A stretch of 64,000 bases of DNA from Janthinobacterium lividum (GCF_034424625.1 NZ_CP139976.1:3286001-3350000); one strand, 5' to 3'; positions 11,187 through 21,963 are shown, counted from the stretch's first letter. Notes: generated by a model not told the origin, from the sequence alone. Numbers and translations: made by a program.

Positions 11187-12731
11187 TTATGCCGACAAGG
11201 CATTGATCAACTTGCGTATGGCCGGGATCAGCTCCCCCGCCGTCAACCCGATGGGGCCGCTGCCTGCCGCCACCAGCGCATCGGCGGCGGCGCCATGCAG
11301 CCAGACGGCGCCCAGCGCCGCCTCCCATTCGGGCCAGCGCTGCGCCAGCAGGCTGCCGCATAGGCCGGACAACACGTCGCCCGTGCCGGCCGTCGCCAGC
11401 GCGGGGCCGCCCGTGTTGTTGACGACGACCTGGCCGTCGGGCGCGGCGATCACCGTGCCCGAACCTTTTAATACCACGATCGCGCCCAGCTGCGTGGCCA
11501 GCTGGCGCGCCGCGCCCAGGCGGTCGGCCTGCACTTCGGCCACCGTCATGTCGAGCAGGCGTGCCGCTTCCAGCGGATGCGGCGTCAATATCGTCGCTCC
11601 CGCACCCGTGCGCACGGCCAGCGCCGATTGCAGCTCCGGTTCGGCCGCCATCAGGTTCAGCGCGTCCGCGTCCAGCAGCAGGGGGCTGTCGCTGTCAATG
11701 GCACGCTGCAGCAGTTCCACCGTATCGGCCTTGTCGCCGAGGCCGGGGCCGGCCACCAGGGCCGCGAAGTGCAGGCCCGAGAAATCCACGTCCTTGGCGT
11801 GCCGGCACATGAGTTCCGGCTGGCCGCTGTCGAAGGCGGGCGGTGCGTCGGGAAACGCGATATACACGCGTCCCGCGCCCGCATGCAGGGCTGTGCGGGC
11901 GGCCAGGATGGGCGCGCCGGCCATGCCTTGCGCGCCGCCGATGACGGCCACGCTACCGTAGCTGCCCTTGTGCGTATTCTGGCGCCGTGGCTGCAGCTGG
12001 CGGGCGAACAGGTGCAGGCCGCCCAGCTGCGCCTTCGCCGCGGGCAGCAGGGCAGGGGCTATGGCCAGGGCCGCCACTTCCACTTCCCCCGCATGGTCGC
12101 GGCCATTCGCCGTGTGCAGGCCCGGCTTGTCGCCGATGAAGGTGAGCGTATGCGTGGCGCGGATGGCGACGCCGTCGATGGCGCCCGTGTCCGCGTGCAG
12201 GCCGCTGGGCACGTCGAGCGCCAGCACGGGGCAATCGAGATTGTTGACCAGCTGCGCCATGTCGCGGCATTCGCCGTCCAGGGGACGCGACGCGCCGATG
12301 CCGAACAGGCCATCGATGACGAGGTGCCAGGGCGCCGCGCCCACTGCCGCAGACGCCATCGAAGTTGCCGCTTCCATGAAGCGCGCGGCGCTGTTGCGCG
12401 CGCGGCTCAGCGCCTGTTCGCGCTCGGGCGACGTGGCTTGCGCCTCGGGCGCCAGCCAGACGAGCACCTCGGTGCCGCTGCCGGCCAGGTGCGCGGCCGC
12501 TTCCAGCGCGTCGCCGCCGTTGTCGCCGGGGCCGGCCAGCACCAGTACGCGCCGGTGGCCCGCGCCGTCGCCATCTTCCTGGGTGTGCAGCAGCTTCAGG
12601 GCGGTACTGGCGGCAGCCTGGCCCGCGCGCTGCATCAGCAGCCCTTGCGGCAGGTCCTGCATGGCCGCTTGTTCGATGGCGCGCAGTTCGGCGATGGAGT
12701 ACAGCGGTGTTGCAGAGTCGATCAGGGGCAT
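11187..12731 (-). CDS. nnr: Bifunctional NAD(P)HX epimerase / ADP-dependent NAD(P)HX dehydratase
   Basis: Encodes 514 residues with the fused architecture of YjeF. The N-terminal epimerase domain ([11 protein letters not shown], then [10 protein letters not shown] and VIDGLFGIG) is followed by the C-terminal ribokinase-like dehydratase domain ([32 protein letters not shown], and [19 protein letters not shown]). It repairs hydrated NAD(P)H. The frame continues to an ATG at 12755; [12 protein letters not shown] at 12731 is preferred for length and has CGGAAC about nine bases upstream. The gene is divergent from the oxoprolinase. Confidence 0.9.
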   Translation of the reverse strand: MPLIDSATPLYSIAELRAIEQAAMQDLPQGLLMQRAGQAAASTALKLLHTQEDGDGAGHRRVLVLAGPGDNGGDALEAAAHLAGSGTEVLVWLAPEAQATSPEREQALSRARNSAARFMEAATSMASAAVGAAPWHLVIDGLFGIGASRPLDGECRDMAQLVNNLDCPVLALDVPSGLHADTGAIDGVAIRATHTLTFIGDKPGLHTANGRDHAGEVEVAALAIAPALLPAAKAQLGGLHLFARQLQPRRQNTHKGSYGSVAVIGGAQGMAGAPILAARTALHAGAGRVYIAFPDAPPAFDSGQPELMCRHAKDVDFSGLHFAALVAGPGLGDKADTVELLQRAIDSDSPLLLDADALNLMAAEPELQSALAVRTGAGATILTPHPLEAARLLDMTVAEVQADRLGAARQLATQLGAIVVLKGSGTVIAAPDGQVVVNNTGGPALATAGTGDVLSGLCGSLLAQRWPEWEAALGAVWLHGAAADALVAAGSGPIGLTAGELIPAIRKLINALSA

Positions 12732-12863
12732 GGAGCGTGTTCCGTTAGTCAGCATGTTTTCAACATAAGGCCGAAGCGGTCGAAAGGCAAGGCGCGCACG
12801 CCTGAAACGCGTCCCTGTTTGGCGGCTACAATAGCCATCTCACATAAGCGCGGGGGCAAGGCG

Positions 12864-15800
12864 ATGGACTGGCAATTCTGGATCGACCGGGGCGGCACCT
12901 TTACGGACATCGTGGCGCGCCGTCCTGACGGCAGCCTGGCCACCTTCAAGCTGCTGTCGGAAAACCCGGGCCAGTATCGCGACGCGGCGCTGGCCGGCAT
13001 GCGCCAGCTGATGGGCCTTGCGCCTGGCGCGCCGCTGCCCGTGGAACAGGTGGGCGCCATCAAGATGGGCACGACGGTCGCCACCAATGCGCTGCTCGAA
13101 CGCAAGGGCGAGCCCACCGTGCTGGCCATCACGCGCGGTTTTCGCGACGCCTTGCGCATCGCCTACCAGAACCGCCCGCAGCTGTTCGCCCGCCAGATCA
13201 TCCTGCCCGAACTGCTGTACGGCGACGTGATCGAGATCGATGAAAGGGTGGGCGCCCATGGCGACGTCGTGATGCCGCTCGACGAGGCGGCCGCGCAGGC
13301 CGCGCTGGACCAGGCCTATGCGCGCGGCGTGCGCGCCATTGCGATCGTGCTGATGCACGGCTACCGCTATCACGCGCACGAGGCGCGGGTGGCGCAGCTG
13401 GCGCGCGAGGCCGGTTTCACGCAGGTGTCCGTGTCGCACGAGGTCAGCCCCATGATGAAACTGGTGGCGCGCGGCGACACCACGGTGGTCGATGCCTATC
13501 TGTCGCCTATCCTGCGCCGCTACGTCGACCAGCTGGCGATGGAGCTGCCCGGCGTGCACCTGCAATTCATGCAGTCGAACGGCGGCTTGACGGATGCGCG
13601 CGCCTTCCAGGGCAAGGACAGCATTCTGTCCGGTCCCGCGGGCGGCATCGTCGGCATGGTGCGCGCCAGCGCGCTGGCCGGTTTCGATAGAGTCATCGGC
13701 TTCGACATGGGCGGCACGTCCACCGACGTGTCGCATTACGCGGGCGAGTTCGAACGGGTGTTCGAGACGCAGATCGCCGGCGTGCGCATGCGCGCACCCA
13801 TGATGAGCATCCACACGGTGGCCGCGGGCGGCGGCTCCATCCTGCATTTCGACGGCGCCCGCTACAAGGTGGGGCCGGACAGCGCGGGCGCCAATCCCGG
13901 CCCCGCCAGCTACCGGCGCGGCGGCCCGCTGGCCGTCACCGACTGCAACGTCATGCTGGGCAAGCTGCAGCCCGCGTTCTTCCCCCGGGTTTTCGGCCCC
14001 GACGCGAACGAAGCGCTGGACGTGGCCACGGTGCGGGCCCAGTTCGAGGCGCTGGCGCGCACGGTGAGCTCCACCCCGGAGCAGGTGGCCGAAGGCTATA
14101 TCGCCATCGCCGTGGGCAATATGGCCAACGCCATCAAGCAGATTTCCGTGCAGCGCGGCCACGACGTCACGGAATACACTCTGACCAGCTTTGGCGGCGC
14201 GGGCGGCCAGCACGCCTGCCTGGTGGCCGACGCGCTGGGCATGCGCACGGTGTTCATCCACAGCCTGGCTGGCGTGATGTCGGCCTACGGCATGGGCCTG
14301 GCCGACCAGAGCGCCATGCGCGAACAGGCCATCGAGGCGGTATTGGGTGTGGATCTCGCTGGCGCTTTCGCGCAACTGGGCGAACTGGCGCGGGGCGACT
14401 TGCTGCGCCAGGGCGTGGCAGGGGAGCGCATCGCGCTGGTGTCGCGCGTGCACCTGCGCTACGAAGGCACGGATTCGGCCCTCGTCGTGCTGTTCGATAC
14501 GGTCGCCAGCATGCAGGCGCAGTTCGAAGCGGCGTATAAAAAACGCTTTTCCTTTCTGATGCCGGCGCGCGCGCTGATCGTCGAGGCGATCTCCGTGGAA
14601 GCCCTCGGCGCATCCGATGCGCCGCAGCCGGCCGAGCCGGTCCATGCGGCGCGCGCGGGCGCGCTGGCGCCCCTGCAGACGGTGGACATGTACTGCGCCG
14701 GAGCGTGGCGGCCAAGCGGCCTGTATGCGGCAGACAGCCTGCGTCCCGGCGATGCCATCGATGGACCGGCCATCGTCAGCGACGCCAATGCCACCACCGT
14801 CATCGAACCGGGCTGGCGCGCGGACGTCACGGCGCATGGGCATTTGATCTTGCGCAGGGTCGCCGCCTTGCCGGAGCGGCACGCCATCGGGACCAATGCG
14901 GACCCCGTGATGCTGGAAATCTTCAACAACCTGTTCATGTCGATTGCCGAGCAGATGGGCCTGCGCCTGCAAAATACGGCCCATTCCGTCAACATCAAGG
15001 AGCGGCTCGACTTCAGCTGCGCCATCTTCGATGCGCAAGGCCATTTGATCGCCAATGCGCCGCACATGCCCGTGCATCTGGGGTCCATGGGCGAGAGCAT
15101 CCGCACGGTCATGACGCGCAATGCAGGCGCCATGCGGCCGGGCGACGTGTACATGCTGAACGACCCGTACCACGGCGGCACGCACTTGCCCGACGTGACG
15201 GTGATCTCGCCCGTCTTCGATGAAAAGGGAGAATCCATCCTGTTCTACGTGGGCTCGCGCGGCCACCATGCCGATATCGGCGGCACCACGCCCGGTTCCA
15301 TGCCGCCCGACTCCACGCGCATCGAGGAAGAGGGCGTGTTGATCGACAATTTCAAGCTGGTCGACGGCGCCACGGGTTTGTTACGCGAGGCGGAAACACT
15401 GTCCCTGCTGGCGGGCGCCAGCTGGCCGGCCCGTAATCCCCGGCAAAACCTGGCCGACCTGCGCGCCCAAGTGGCGGCCAATCAGAAGGGGGCCGAGGAA
15501 CTGCACAAGATGGTCGCGCATTTCGGCCACGCCGTCGTGCAAGCCTACATGGGCCACGTGCAGGACAATGCCGAGGAAGCCGTGCGCAGGGTCATCACGA
15601 CCTTGAAGGATGGCAGCTACGCGCTGGACCTCGATAACGGCGCGCGCATCCAGGTGGCGATCAAGGTCGACGTGGCGCGGCGCAGCGCCGTCATCGACTT
15701 TACGGGGACCTCAAGCCAGCTGCCGAACAATTTCAATGCGCCGTCCGCCGTCTGCATGGCGGCCGTGCTGTACGTGTTCCGTACCCTGGTCGACGACGAG

Positions 15801-16436
15801 ATTCCCTTGAACGCGGGCTGCCTGAAACCTTTGACCGTGATCATCCCGCCCGGCTCCATGCTCAACCCGCAGTATCCGGCCTCCGTCGTCTCGGGCAACG
15901 TGGAAACCTCGACCTGCATCACGAACGCCCTGTATGGCGCGCTGGGGGCCATGGCCGCCTCGCAGGGGACGATGAACAATTTCACGTTCGGCAGCGCCAA
16001 ATACCAGTATTACGAGACGATATCGGGCGGCTCGGGCGCCGGCCCTGGTTTTGACGGCACGGACGTGGTGCAGACGAACATGACCAATTCGCGCCTGACG
16101 GACCCGGAAATCCTCGAGTGGCGCTTCCCCGTGCGCCTGGACAGCTACAGCATCCGCGCCGGATCGGGCGGGGCGGGGCGCTGGCACGGCGGCAATGGCG
16201 GCGTGCGCCGGGTGCGCTTCCTGGAGCCGATGACGGCGGCGATCCTGTCGAACAACCGCATCCATCCGCCTTTCGGCATGGACGGCGGCGAGGCGGGCGC
16301 GCTGGGACGCAATTACGTGGAGCGGGCGGACGGCACGGTGGAGCACCTGGCGCATATCGGCAAGACCGGTATGCTGGCGGGCGACGTGTTCGTCATCGAG
16401 ACGCCGGGCGGCGGCGGTTACGGCAAGACGGAATAG
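12864..16436 (+). CDS. 5-oxoprolinase / hydantoinase HyuA-HyuB fusion
   Basis: Encodes 1190 residues, matching the ATP-hydrolysing 5-oxoprolinase family, which opens 5-oxoproline to glutamate. Residues 1 to about 675 form the HyuA part ([23 protein letters not shown], and [11 protein letters not shown]). From about 676 the HyuB part begins ([15 protein letters not shown], then [14 protein letters not shown] [11 protein letters not shown]). The C-terminal GGGGYG is typical. The start at 12864 has GGGGG seven bases upstream; the same frame stays open back to 11577, but that stretch is antisense to nnr and is not homologous. The substrate could be 5-oxoproline, hydantoin or a related lactam. The 3' end overlaps the convergent AraC gene by 19 bases. 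Confidence 0.9.
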   Translation: MDWQFWIDRGGTFTDIVARRPDGSLATFKLLSENPGQYRDAALAGMRQLMGLAPGAPLPVEQVGAIKMGTTVATNALLERKGEPTVLAITRGFRDALRIAYQNRPQLFARQIILPELLYGDVIEIDERVGAHGDVVMPLDEAAAQAALDQAYARGVRAIAIVLMHGYRYHAHEARVAQLAREAGFTQVSVSHEVSPMMKLVARGDTTVVDAYLSPILRRYVDQLAMELPGVHLQFMQSNGGLTDARAFQGKDSILSGPAGGIVGMVRASALAGFDRVIGFDMGGTSTDVSHYAGEFERVFETQIAGVRMRAPMMSIHTVAAGGGSILHFDGARYKVGPDSAGANPGPASYRRGGPLAVTDCNVMLGKLQPAFFPRVFGPDANEALDVATVRAQFEALARTVSSTPEQVAEGYIAIAVGNMANAIKQISVQRGHDVTEYTLTSFGGAGGQHACLVADALGMRTVFIHSLAGVMSAYGMGLADQSAMREQAIEAVLGVDLAGAFAQLGELARGDLLRQGVAGERIALVSRVHLRYEGTDSALVVLFDTVASMQAQFEAAYKKRFSFLMPARALIVEAISVEALGASDAPQPAEPVHAARAGALAPLQTVDMYCAGAWRPSGLYAADSLRPGDAIDGPAIVSDANATTVIEPGWRADVTAHGHLILRRVAALPERHAIGTNADPVMLEIFNNLFMSIAEQMGLRLQNTAHSVNIKERLDFSCAIFDAQGHLIANAPHMPVHLGSMGESIRTVMTRNAGAMRPGDVYMLNDPYHGGTHLPDVTVISPVFDEKGESILFYVGSRGHHADIGGTTPGSMPPDSTRIEEEGVLIDNFKLVDGATGLLREAETLSLLAGASWPARNPRQNLADLRAQVAANQKGAEELHKMVAHFGHAVVQAYMGHVQDNAEEAVRRVITTLKDGSYALDLDNGARIQVAIKVDVARRSAVIDFTGTSSQLPNNFNAPSAVCMAAVLYVFRTLVDDEIPLNAGCLKPLTVIIPPGSMLNPQYPASVVSGNVETSTCITNALYGALGAMAASQGTMNNFTFGSAKYQYYETISGGSGAGPGFDGTDVVQTNMTNSRLTDPEILEWRFPVRLDSYSIRAGSGGAGRWHGGNGGVRRVRFLEPMTAAILSNNRIHPPFGMDGGEAGALGRNYVERADGTVEHLAHIGKTGMLAGDVFVIETPGGGGYGKTE

Positions 16437-17380
16437 GCCATGTCGGCACTGGCACTGGAACCGCTGAGCTGCGCGCGCACCTGGCCCACGTCGCGCATGG
16501 GCGCGCGGCCGAACTGGCGGCTGTATTCGCGGCTGAACTGCGATTCGCTGGCGTAGCCGACGCGGTAGCCGGCCGTGCCCGCGTCGATCTGCTCGACCAG
16601 CATCAAGCGCCGCGCTTCCTGCAGGCGCAGCAGCTTCTGGTACTGCATCGGCGTCATGGCCGTGATCGCCTTGAAGTGGTGGTGCAGCGACGACATGCTC
16701 ATGTTCGCCATGCCGGCCAGGTGCTCGATGCGCAGCGGTTCGCAATAATTGTGCTTGATCCAGTCGATGGCTTGCCCCACCTGGTGCGACTGGCTGCTGG
16801 CCAGCGCCATGTGGCGCAGGCGCGCGCCGACAGGACCATTGAGCAGGCGGTAGGTCAGCTCGCGGCGGATCAATGGCGCCAGCGTGGCGATTTCTCCCGG
16901 CTTGTCGAGCAGGCGCACGAGGCGCAGCATGGCGTCGAGCAGCTCGGCCGACACGTCGCTGACGGAAATGCCGCGCGTGGCGGGCAGGATTTTCTGCTGC
17001 GCCGCGCTTGCGCTGCTGCTTTCGCTGTCGAGCAGCGCGGCCACGTCGGCGATGTCGATGCCCAGCACCACGCACAGATGCGGTTTGTCGACGCTCGCCT
17101 CCACCACGCGCACCTGCACCGGCAGGTCGACGGAGGTCAGCAGATACTGCATGCGGCTGTAGTGGAAGGTTTCGCTGCCCAGGGTGACGTCCTTCGCCCC
17201 TTGCGCAATGATGGCCACGCTGGGGCGCGCCGCATGGAACAGCGATTCCGTGACGGATGACTGGCGGTGGAAGGTGAGGTTGCCGATGGCCGTCGTGTAG
17301 TCGCCCGTGCGCGGCGCGTGGCGGCTGATCAGGGCGGCGATTTCATCTTGCGGCGGGAGTGGTGTGGGCAGGGTGGACAT
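16418..17380 (-). CDS. AraC-family transcriptional regulator (AraC_N type)
   Basis: Encodes 320 residues. The N-terminal half resembles the AraC_N ligand or signalling domain ([14 protein letters not shown] and [16 protein letters not shown]). The last 100 residues carry two helix-turn-helix motifs ([20 protein letters not shown] and [18 protein letters not shown]). It is divergent from the alcohol dehydrogenase at 17561. This regulator subfamily often controls adjacent oxidoreductase genes, so the dehydrogenase is the likely target; a direct repeat suited to AraC binding lies between them (17437-17470). Confidence 0.88.
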   Translation of the reverse strand: MSTLPTPLPPQDEIAALISRHAPRTGDYTTAIGNLTFHRQSSVTESLFHAARPSVAIIAQGAKDVTLGSETFHYSRMQYLLTSVDLPVQVRVVEASVDKPHLCVVLGIDIADVAALLDSESSSASAAQQKILPATRGISVSDVSAELLDAMLRLVRLLDKPGEIATLAPLIRRELTYRLLNGPVGARLRHMALASSQSHQVGQAIDWIKHNYCEPLRIEHLAGMANMSMSSLHHHFKAITAMTPMQYQKLLRLQEARRLMLVEQIDAGTAGYRVGYASESQFSREYSRQFGRAPMRDVGQVRAQLSGSSASADMAYSVLP

Positions 17381-17436
17381 GTGGGCCAGTATGCGTCAGG
17401 TAGGAAAGGGCAGGGGCTGATCTTACGCAGATTTGG

Positions 17437-17470
17437 AGGATCGTGCAAAGGTCTTGCAGGATCGCGATAA
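17437..17470. promoter_or_regulatory. Candidate AraC-type direct-repeat operator
   Basis: AGGATCGTGCAAA at 17437 and AGGATCGCGATAA at 17458 are in direct orientation, 21 bases apart start to start, which is two helical turns. This fits AraC-family binding sites. It lies between the araC-type gene and the alcohol dehydrogenase. Confidence 0.35.
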
Positions 17471-17560
17471 CGGCAGCCGGGTATCTCGGGCACACTTGTG
17501 CAATCGCATGCACGGCACGCGTCACCCCCTCGTCACACACATATAGATACTGGAGTTTTC

Positions 17561-18607
17561 ATGACCACCATCGCCAAAGGCTACGCCGCACTGGGCCCGA
17601 CTTCCGCACTGCAACCGTTCACGTTCGAGCGCCGCGCCCCGCGCGAAGACGACGTGGCCATCTCGATCAAATATTGTGGCGTGTGCCATTCCGACATCCA
17701 CCAGGCGCGCGACGAATGGGGCGGCGCCGCCTTCCCGATGGTGCCCGGCCATGAAATCGCCGGCGTCGTCACGGCCGTTGGCGCCAACGTCAGCAAGTTC
17801 AAGGTGGGCGACCACGTGGGCGTGGGCTGCTTCGTCGATTCCTGCACCACCTGCAAGACGCGCAACGTGGACCTGGAGCAGTACATGCCCGGCCTGATCC
17901 AGACCTACAATGGCCTGGAAGCGGACGGCAAGACGGCCACGCAGGGCGGTTACTCGGACAGCATCGTCGTCAAGGAGGGCTATGTGCTGTCGATTCCCGA
18001 CAACCTGCCGCTGGACGCGGCCGCACCGCTGCTGTGCGCCGGCATCACCCTGTATTCGCCGTTGAACCACTGGAAGGCGGGCCCTGGCAAGCAGGTCGCC
18101 ATCCTCGGCATGGGTGGCCTGGGCCACATGGGCGTGAAAATCGCCCACGCCATGGGCGCCGAAGTGACGGTGCTGAGCCAGACCCTGTCGAAGCGCGAAG
18201 ATGGCCTGCGCCTGGGCGCCAATCATTACTATGCCACCAACGATGCGGAAACGTTCAGCAAACTGGCCGGCACGTTTGACCTCATCATCTGCACGGTGGG
18301 CGCGTCCATCGACTGGAACCAGTACATCAACCTGCTGAAGGTCGATGGCAGCATGGTCATCGTCGGCATCCCGGACGGCGCCGTGCCGCCGATCAGCGCC
18401 TTCGGCCTGGTGGGCGCGCGCCGCAGCCTGTCCGGCTCCATGATCGGTTCGATCAAGGAAACCCAGGAAATGCTGGATTTCTGCGGCAAGCACAATATTG
18501 TGTCGGACATCGAGATCATCCGCATCCAGGATATCAATGAGGCGTTCGAGCGCGTGGTCAAAAGCGATGTCAGATATCGTTTTGTGATTGACATGGCGTC
18601 GCTGTAA
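17561..18607 (+). CDS. Zinc-type NAD(P)-dependent alcohol dehydrogenase (YahK/CAD-like)
   Basis: Encodes 348 residues of the medium-chain dehydrogenase family, close to the cinnamyl-alcohol/YahK group that reduces aldehydes. Catalytic zinc ligands are visible: Cys39 in YCGVCHSD and His64-Glu65 in PGHE, with a later Cys in LLCAGIT. The nucleotide fold is marked by GMGGLGHMG. The structural zinc lobe is unusual: Cys95 and Cys98 are present but the next two expected cysteines are Arg101 and Met109. TGGAG precedes the start; the frame extends to 17498 without support. Divergent from the AraC regulator. Confidence 0.9.
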   Translation: MTTIAKGYAALGPTSALQPFTFERRAPREDDVAISIKYCGVCHSDIHQARDEWGGAAFPMVPGHEIAGVVTAVGANVSKFKVGDHVGVGCFVDSCTTCKTRNVDLEQYMPGLIQTYNGLEADGKTATQGGYSDSIVVKEGYVLSIPDNLPLDAAAPLLCAGITLYSPLNHWKAGPGKQVAILGMGGLGHMGVKIAHAMGAEVTVLSQTLSKREDGLRLGANHYYATNDAETFSKLAGTFDLIICTVGASIDWNQYINLLKVDGSMVIVGIPDGAVPPISAFGLVGARRSLSGSMIGSIKETQEMLDFCGKHNIVSDIEIIRIQDINEAFERVVKSDVRYRFVIDMASL

Positions 18608-18627
18608 CACCCGGCGCGCCTGTGTTT

Positions 18628-18712
18628 GTTGGATTACGCGCTTTGCGCTAATCCAACCTACGCATATCCAGCGTTCCGGTAGGTCAGATTAGCTCGCAGA
18701 GCGTAATCCGAC
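18628..18712. repeat. BIME-like doublet of two palindromic units, copy 2
   Basis: GTTGGATTA (18628-18636) pairs with TAATCCAAC (18649-18657), and GTCAGATTA (18683-18691) pairs with TAATCCGAC (18704-18712) with one mismatch. The units face each other across CCTAC and GTAGG exactly as at 11094-11169. Confidence 0.8.
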
Positions 18713-18797
18713 ATCCCCACCAAATCATCCCATCCCCGCCAAAAATCAAGCTCCCCTGTCAATTTTTCTTTCCTTGCGTCAAAAATCGGCATAAAAT

Positions 18798-18818
18798 GAA
18801 ACCGTACAGTACAGTTTC
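18798..18818. promoter_or_regulatory. Predicted TetR-type operator upstream of the PQQ dehydrogenase
   Basis: A 21-base near-perfect palindrome, GAAACCGTACAGTACAGTTTC, with one mismatched pair. It lies 72 bases before the dehydrogenase start. The TetR gene immediately downstream of the dehydrogenase is the natural candidate to bind it. Confidence 0.5.
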
Positions 18819-18889
18819 ACTACGTAGATTTAAAAAATCAGCCATCCCCTGCGCGTTGGCCTGGGCAGGGGAGGCGTCATGGATAAAAA

Positions 18890-21316
18890 ATGGACACTTC
18901 AGCAAATAAGGGAGCGCCGGCGATCCCGGCGGTTTTCAGGGGCAAGCGGCTTGCCCTGACGGTTTTTGGCATTTTTCTCGGGTTTTCGGGTCTGGCCCTG
19001 GCGGCCGGTGGCATCGAACTGATTACCCTCGGCGGTTCCTGGTATTACCTGCCGACCGGTCTGGGCCTGCTCCTCGCCGGCGTGCTGTATTTGCGCCGCA
19101 AGCCGCTGGCCAGCAGCATCGTCGCCGTGCTGGTCATCGCCACCCTGGTCTGGGCCGTATGGGAAATCGGCTTCGCCTTCTGGCCCATGGTGCCGCGCCT
19201 GGCGCCGTTCCTCGTCATCGGCCTGGTGGCCGCCTTGCTGCATCCGTGGCTGGCGGGCCGCAAGCACAATGGGCAGTCGCGCGGCTTCGCGGCCCTGTTT
19301 GCCGTCGTGCTGGTAGCCGGTTTCGCTGCCATGTTCAAGCCGCACGGCGTGCTGGAAGCCACCGCGCAGCCGCAGCAGGATGCCGTGAAGGCCATCAATG
19401 ACGGCAGCGCCAACTGGGCGCATTATGGCTATGGACCGCAGGGCACGCGCTTCGCGCCGTACACGCAGATCGACAAGGCTAACGTCGATCAGTTGCAGGT
19501 GGCGTGGACCTACCGCTCGGGTGAACTGGCCGAAGGCGCGTCCGAATCGCAGAATACGCCGCTGCAGATCGGCGACACCATCTATACGTGTACGCCGACG
19601 AGCAAGGTCATCGCGCTGGACGCGGACACGGGCAAGGAGCGCTGGACCTTCGATCCGAAGCCAGCCAACACGAAGACGTGGAACCGCTGCCGCGGCGTCG
19701 GCTACTACGAGCCGGCCGCAGTGACAAAACCGTTCCAGTTCGAGGGCATGCAGCCGGCCAGCGCGCCGGTGGCGGGCGCGTGCGCCAGGCGCATCGTGCA
19801 AGTGACCATGGATGCGCGCCTGATCGAGATCGACGCGCAGACGGGCAAGCAGTGCGAGGGCTTCGGCGACAAGGGCTCCGTCGACCTGACCGTCGGCCTG
19901 GGCAAGGTCAAGATGAACGTGCCGTACTACGCCTACACGTCCGCGCCCACGGTGGCGCGCAACCTGATCATCCTTGGCGGCTGGGTCTTCGATGGCCGCT
20001 CCACGGATGAACCGTCGGGCGTCGTGCGCGCCTACAGCGCCGACACGGGAGAACTGGTGTGGGCCTGGGACCTGGGCAATCCGGCCATCACCAAACTGCC
20101 GCCGCAAGGGCAGACCTACACGCGCAGTACGCCCAACATGTGGTCGACCCCGGCCTTCGACGACGAATTGGGCCTGGTGTACCTGCCGACCGGGAACGAG
20201 CAGCCCGACTTCTGGGGCGGCAAGCGCCCGCCGCTGACGGAAAAATACGCGTCGGCCATCGTCGCCCTCGACATGGCCACGGGCCGCGAGCGCTGGACGT
20301 ATCAAACCGTCCACCACGATATCTGGGATTACGACGTGGCCGCACAGCCGGCCCTGTACGACGTCCCGGACGGCAAGGGTGGCAAGATTCCCGCGCTGGT
20401 GCAGCTGACCAAGCGGGGACAGATATTCATGCTGGACCGCCGCACGGGCAAGCCGATCGCCGAAGTCATCGAAAAAGCCGTGCCGCAGGAGCACGCAGCC
20501 GGCGACTGGGTGGCAAAGACGCAGCCATATTCCACCGGCATGCCGGCCCTCGGTGCGGAAACGCTGACGGAGCGTGACATGTGGGGCGCCACCTTCTTCG
20601 ACCAGCTGGCGTGCCGCATCAGCTTCCGCAAACTCAATTACCAGGGCGAGTTCACGGCGCCAGCTACGCGCGAAACCCTGATCTACCCGGGCTACTACGG
20701 TGGCTTCAACTGGGGCGGCGCGGCCGTCGATGAAAGCAATGGCTATATGTTCGTCAACGATATCCGCATGCCGCAAGTGGTCAGGCTGGTGCCGCGCGAA
20801 ACGGTGGACGTGGCCAAGCTGACCTCGGGCCATGGCGTGGGCAGCACCTATCCGATGGATGGCACGCCGTTCGTCATCGACCACAAGGCGCTTAACTCTC
20901 CGTTGGGCATTCCCTGCCAAAGTCCGCCGTGGGGCGTGTTTGCCGCCATCGATCTCAAAACGCGCACGAAAGTGTGGGAGCGTCCGGCCGGCACGGTGCA
21001 GGATGCCGTTATCAACGGCGTGCGCGCCCGGCTGCCTGTCCCGCTGGGCATGCCGACCCTGGGCGGCGGCATGAGCACGGCGTCCGGCCTGGTGTTTTAT
21101 GCGGGCACGCAGGATTATTATTTGCGCGCCATGGATATCGCCACCGGCCGCGAAGTGTGGAAGGCGCGCATGCCGGTCGGCTCGCAAGGCACGCCGATGA
21201 CGTATGTGTCGCCCAGGTCGGGTCGCCAGTATGTCGTGGTGGTCGCTGGCGGCGCCCGCCAGAGTCCGGACCGGGGGGATTACGTGATAGCATACGCGCT
21301 TCCCAAGACACAGTAA
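18890..21316 (+). CDS. gcd: Membrane-bound PQQ-dependent dehydrogenase (glucose/quinate type), paralogue 1
   Basis: Encodes 808 residues with the Gcd layout. About five transmembrane helices occupy the first 145 residues, followed by a periplasmic eight-bladed PQQ propeller. Family landmarks include TPLQIGDTIYTCTP, the HHDIWDYD motif near residue 475 (PQQ-metal region), Lys508 in LTKRGQIFMLDRR (equivalent to the catalytic lysine of E. coli Gcd), and MTYVSPRSGRQYVVV near the end. It oxidises an aldose or polyol and passes electrons to ubiquinone. The Shine-Dalgarno GGGGAGG is better placed for an out-of-frame ATG at 18879, but an in-frame stop at 18884 leaves 18890 as the earliest start. It forms an operon with the TetR gene. 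The exact substrate is unknown. Confidence 0.9.
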   Translation: MDTSANKGAPAIPAVFRGKRLALTVFGIFLGFSGLALAAGGIELITLGGSWYYLPTGLGLLLAGVLYLRRKPLASSIVAVLVIATLVWAVWEIGFAFWPMVPRLAPFLVIGLVAALLHPWLAGRKHNGQSRGFAALFAVVLVAGFAAMFKPHGVLEATAQPQQDAVKAINDGSANWAHYGYGPQGTRFAPYTQIDKANVDQLQVAWTYRSGELAEGASESQNTPLQIGDTIYTCTPTSKVIALDADTGKERWTFDPKPANTKTWNRCRGVGYYEPAAVTKPFQFEGMQPASAPVAGACARRIVQVTMDARLIEIDAQTGKQCEGFGDKGSVDLTVGLGKVKMNVPYYAYTSAPTVARNLIILGGWVFDGRSTDEPSGVVRAYSADTGELVWAWDLGNPAITKLPPQGQTYTRSTPNMWSTPAFDDELGLVYLPTGNEQPDFWGGKRPPLTEKYASAIVALDMATGRERWTYQTVHHDIWDYDVAAQPALYDVPDGKGGKIPALVQLTKRGQIFMLDRRTGKPIAEVIEKAVPQEHAAGDWVAKTQPYSTGMPALGAETLTERDMWGATFFDQLACRISFRKLNYQGEFTAPATRETLIYPGYYGGFNWGGAAVDESNGYMFVNDIRMPQVVRLVPRETVDVAKLTSGHGVGSTYPMDGTPFVIDHKALNSPLGIPCQSPPWGVFAAIDLKTRTKVWERPAGTVQDAVINGVRARLPVPLGMPTLGGGMSTASGLVFYAGTQDYYLRAMDIATGREVWKARMPVGSQGTPMTYVSPRSGRQYVVVVAGGARQSPDRGDYVIAYALPKTQ

Positions 21317-21327
21317 GAGTTTGCTTC

Positions 21328-21963
21328 ATGCCCCAGTTGCGCACCGTTCCAGCTTCCCCGACTACCCGAAGCGAGGAGCGGCGGCGCAAGCTGCTGGTGG
21401 CGGCAGCGCACTTCTTCCTCGCCTCAGGCTATGACGGCGTCAGCATGGACGCCATCGTGGCCGAGGCGGGCGGCTCGAAAGCCACCGCCTACCGCTACTT
21501 CGGCAGCAAGCAGGAGCTGCTGGTGGCCGTGGTCGAATACCTGTGCGCCGACTTCATCATCGACCTGCGCCGGCTCGATACCTCGCAAGCGGGCCTGGAA
21601 CAGGGCTTGCAGCTGATCCTCGATGAACTGGTGGCCGTCGTCACCAGCCCCCGCCACGTGGACTTCTACCGCCTCGTCGTCACGGGCGCCGCCGCCGTGC
21701 CGGCCGTGGGCCTCACCTGGTACGAACACGGCCCGCAAGTGTGGCACGCGCTGATCCTGCGCCTGCTGGAACAACAGCGCAGCCAGGGCCGCATCGCGCC
21801 CGACACCTCGTTTTCCAATTTGCCGCAAATCCTGTTCGACGCCGTCTTCTCGCACCTCACCACGCGTACCGTCATGCTGGGGCAGGGCGGCGATGCGGCC
21901 ACGTTCCGGCCCTTGATCGCGGAACTGATCGAGCTGGTGGTGGCGCGGGTGGCGCGCAGGTAG
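21328..21963 (+). CDS. TetR-family transcriptional regulator
   Basis: Encodes 211 residues. The N-terminal helix-turn-helix is typical (RRKLLVAAAHFFLASGYDGVSMDAIVAEAG, then SKATAYRYFGSKQELL), and the C-terminal helical domain resembles the AefR/TetR_C group. It begins 11 bases after the PQQ dehydrogenase stop, so the two are probably cotranscribed and the regulator likely represses its own operon through the palindrome at 18798-18818. An upstream open frame from 20929 lies inside the dehydrogenase and is not used. Confidence 0.9.
   Translation: MPQLRTVPASPTTRSEERRRKLLVAAAHFFLASGYDGVSMDAIVAEAGGSKATAYRYFGSKQELLVAVVEYLCADFIIDLRRLDTSQAGLEQGLQLILDELVAVVTSPRHVDFYRLVVTGAAAVPAVGLTWYEHGPQVWHALILRLLEQQRSQGRIAPDTSFSNLPQILFDAVFSHLTTRTVMLGQGGDAATFRPLIAELIELVVARVARR

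Noticed and set aside
11577..12863. Long in-frame N-terminal extension of the 5-oxoprolinase
   Set aside because: The extension is antisense to nnr, has no homology-like motifs, and the family start [15 protein letters not shown] with a ribosome-binding site lies at 12864.
12840..15269. 809-residue open frame opposite the oxoprolinase
   Set aside because: Shadow frame with biased composition; no motifs.
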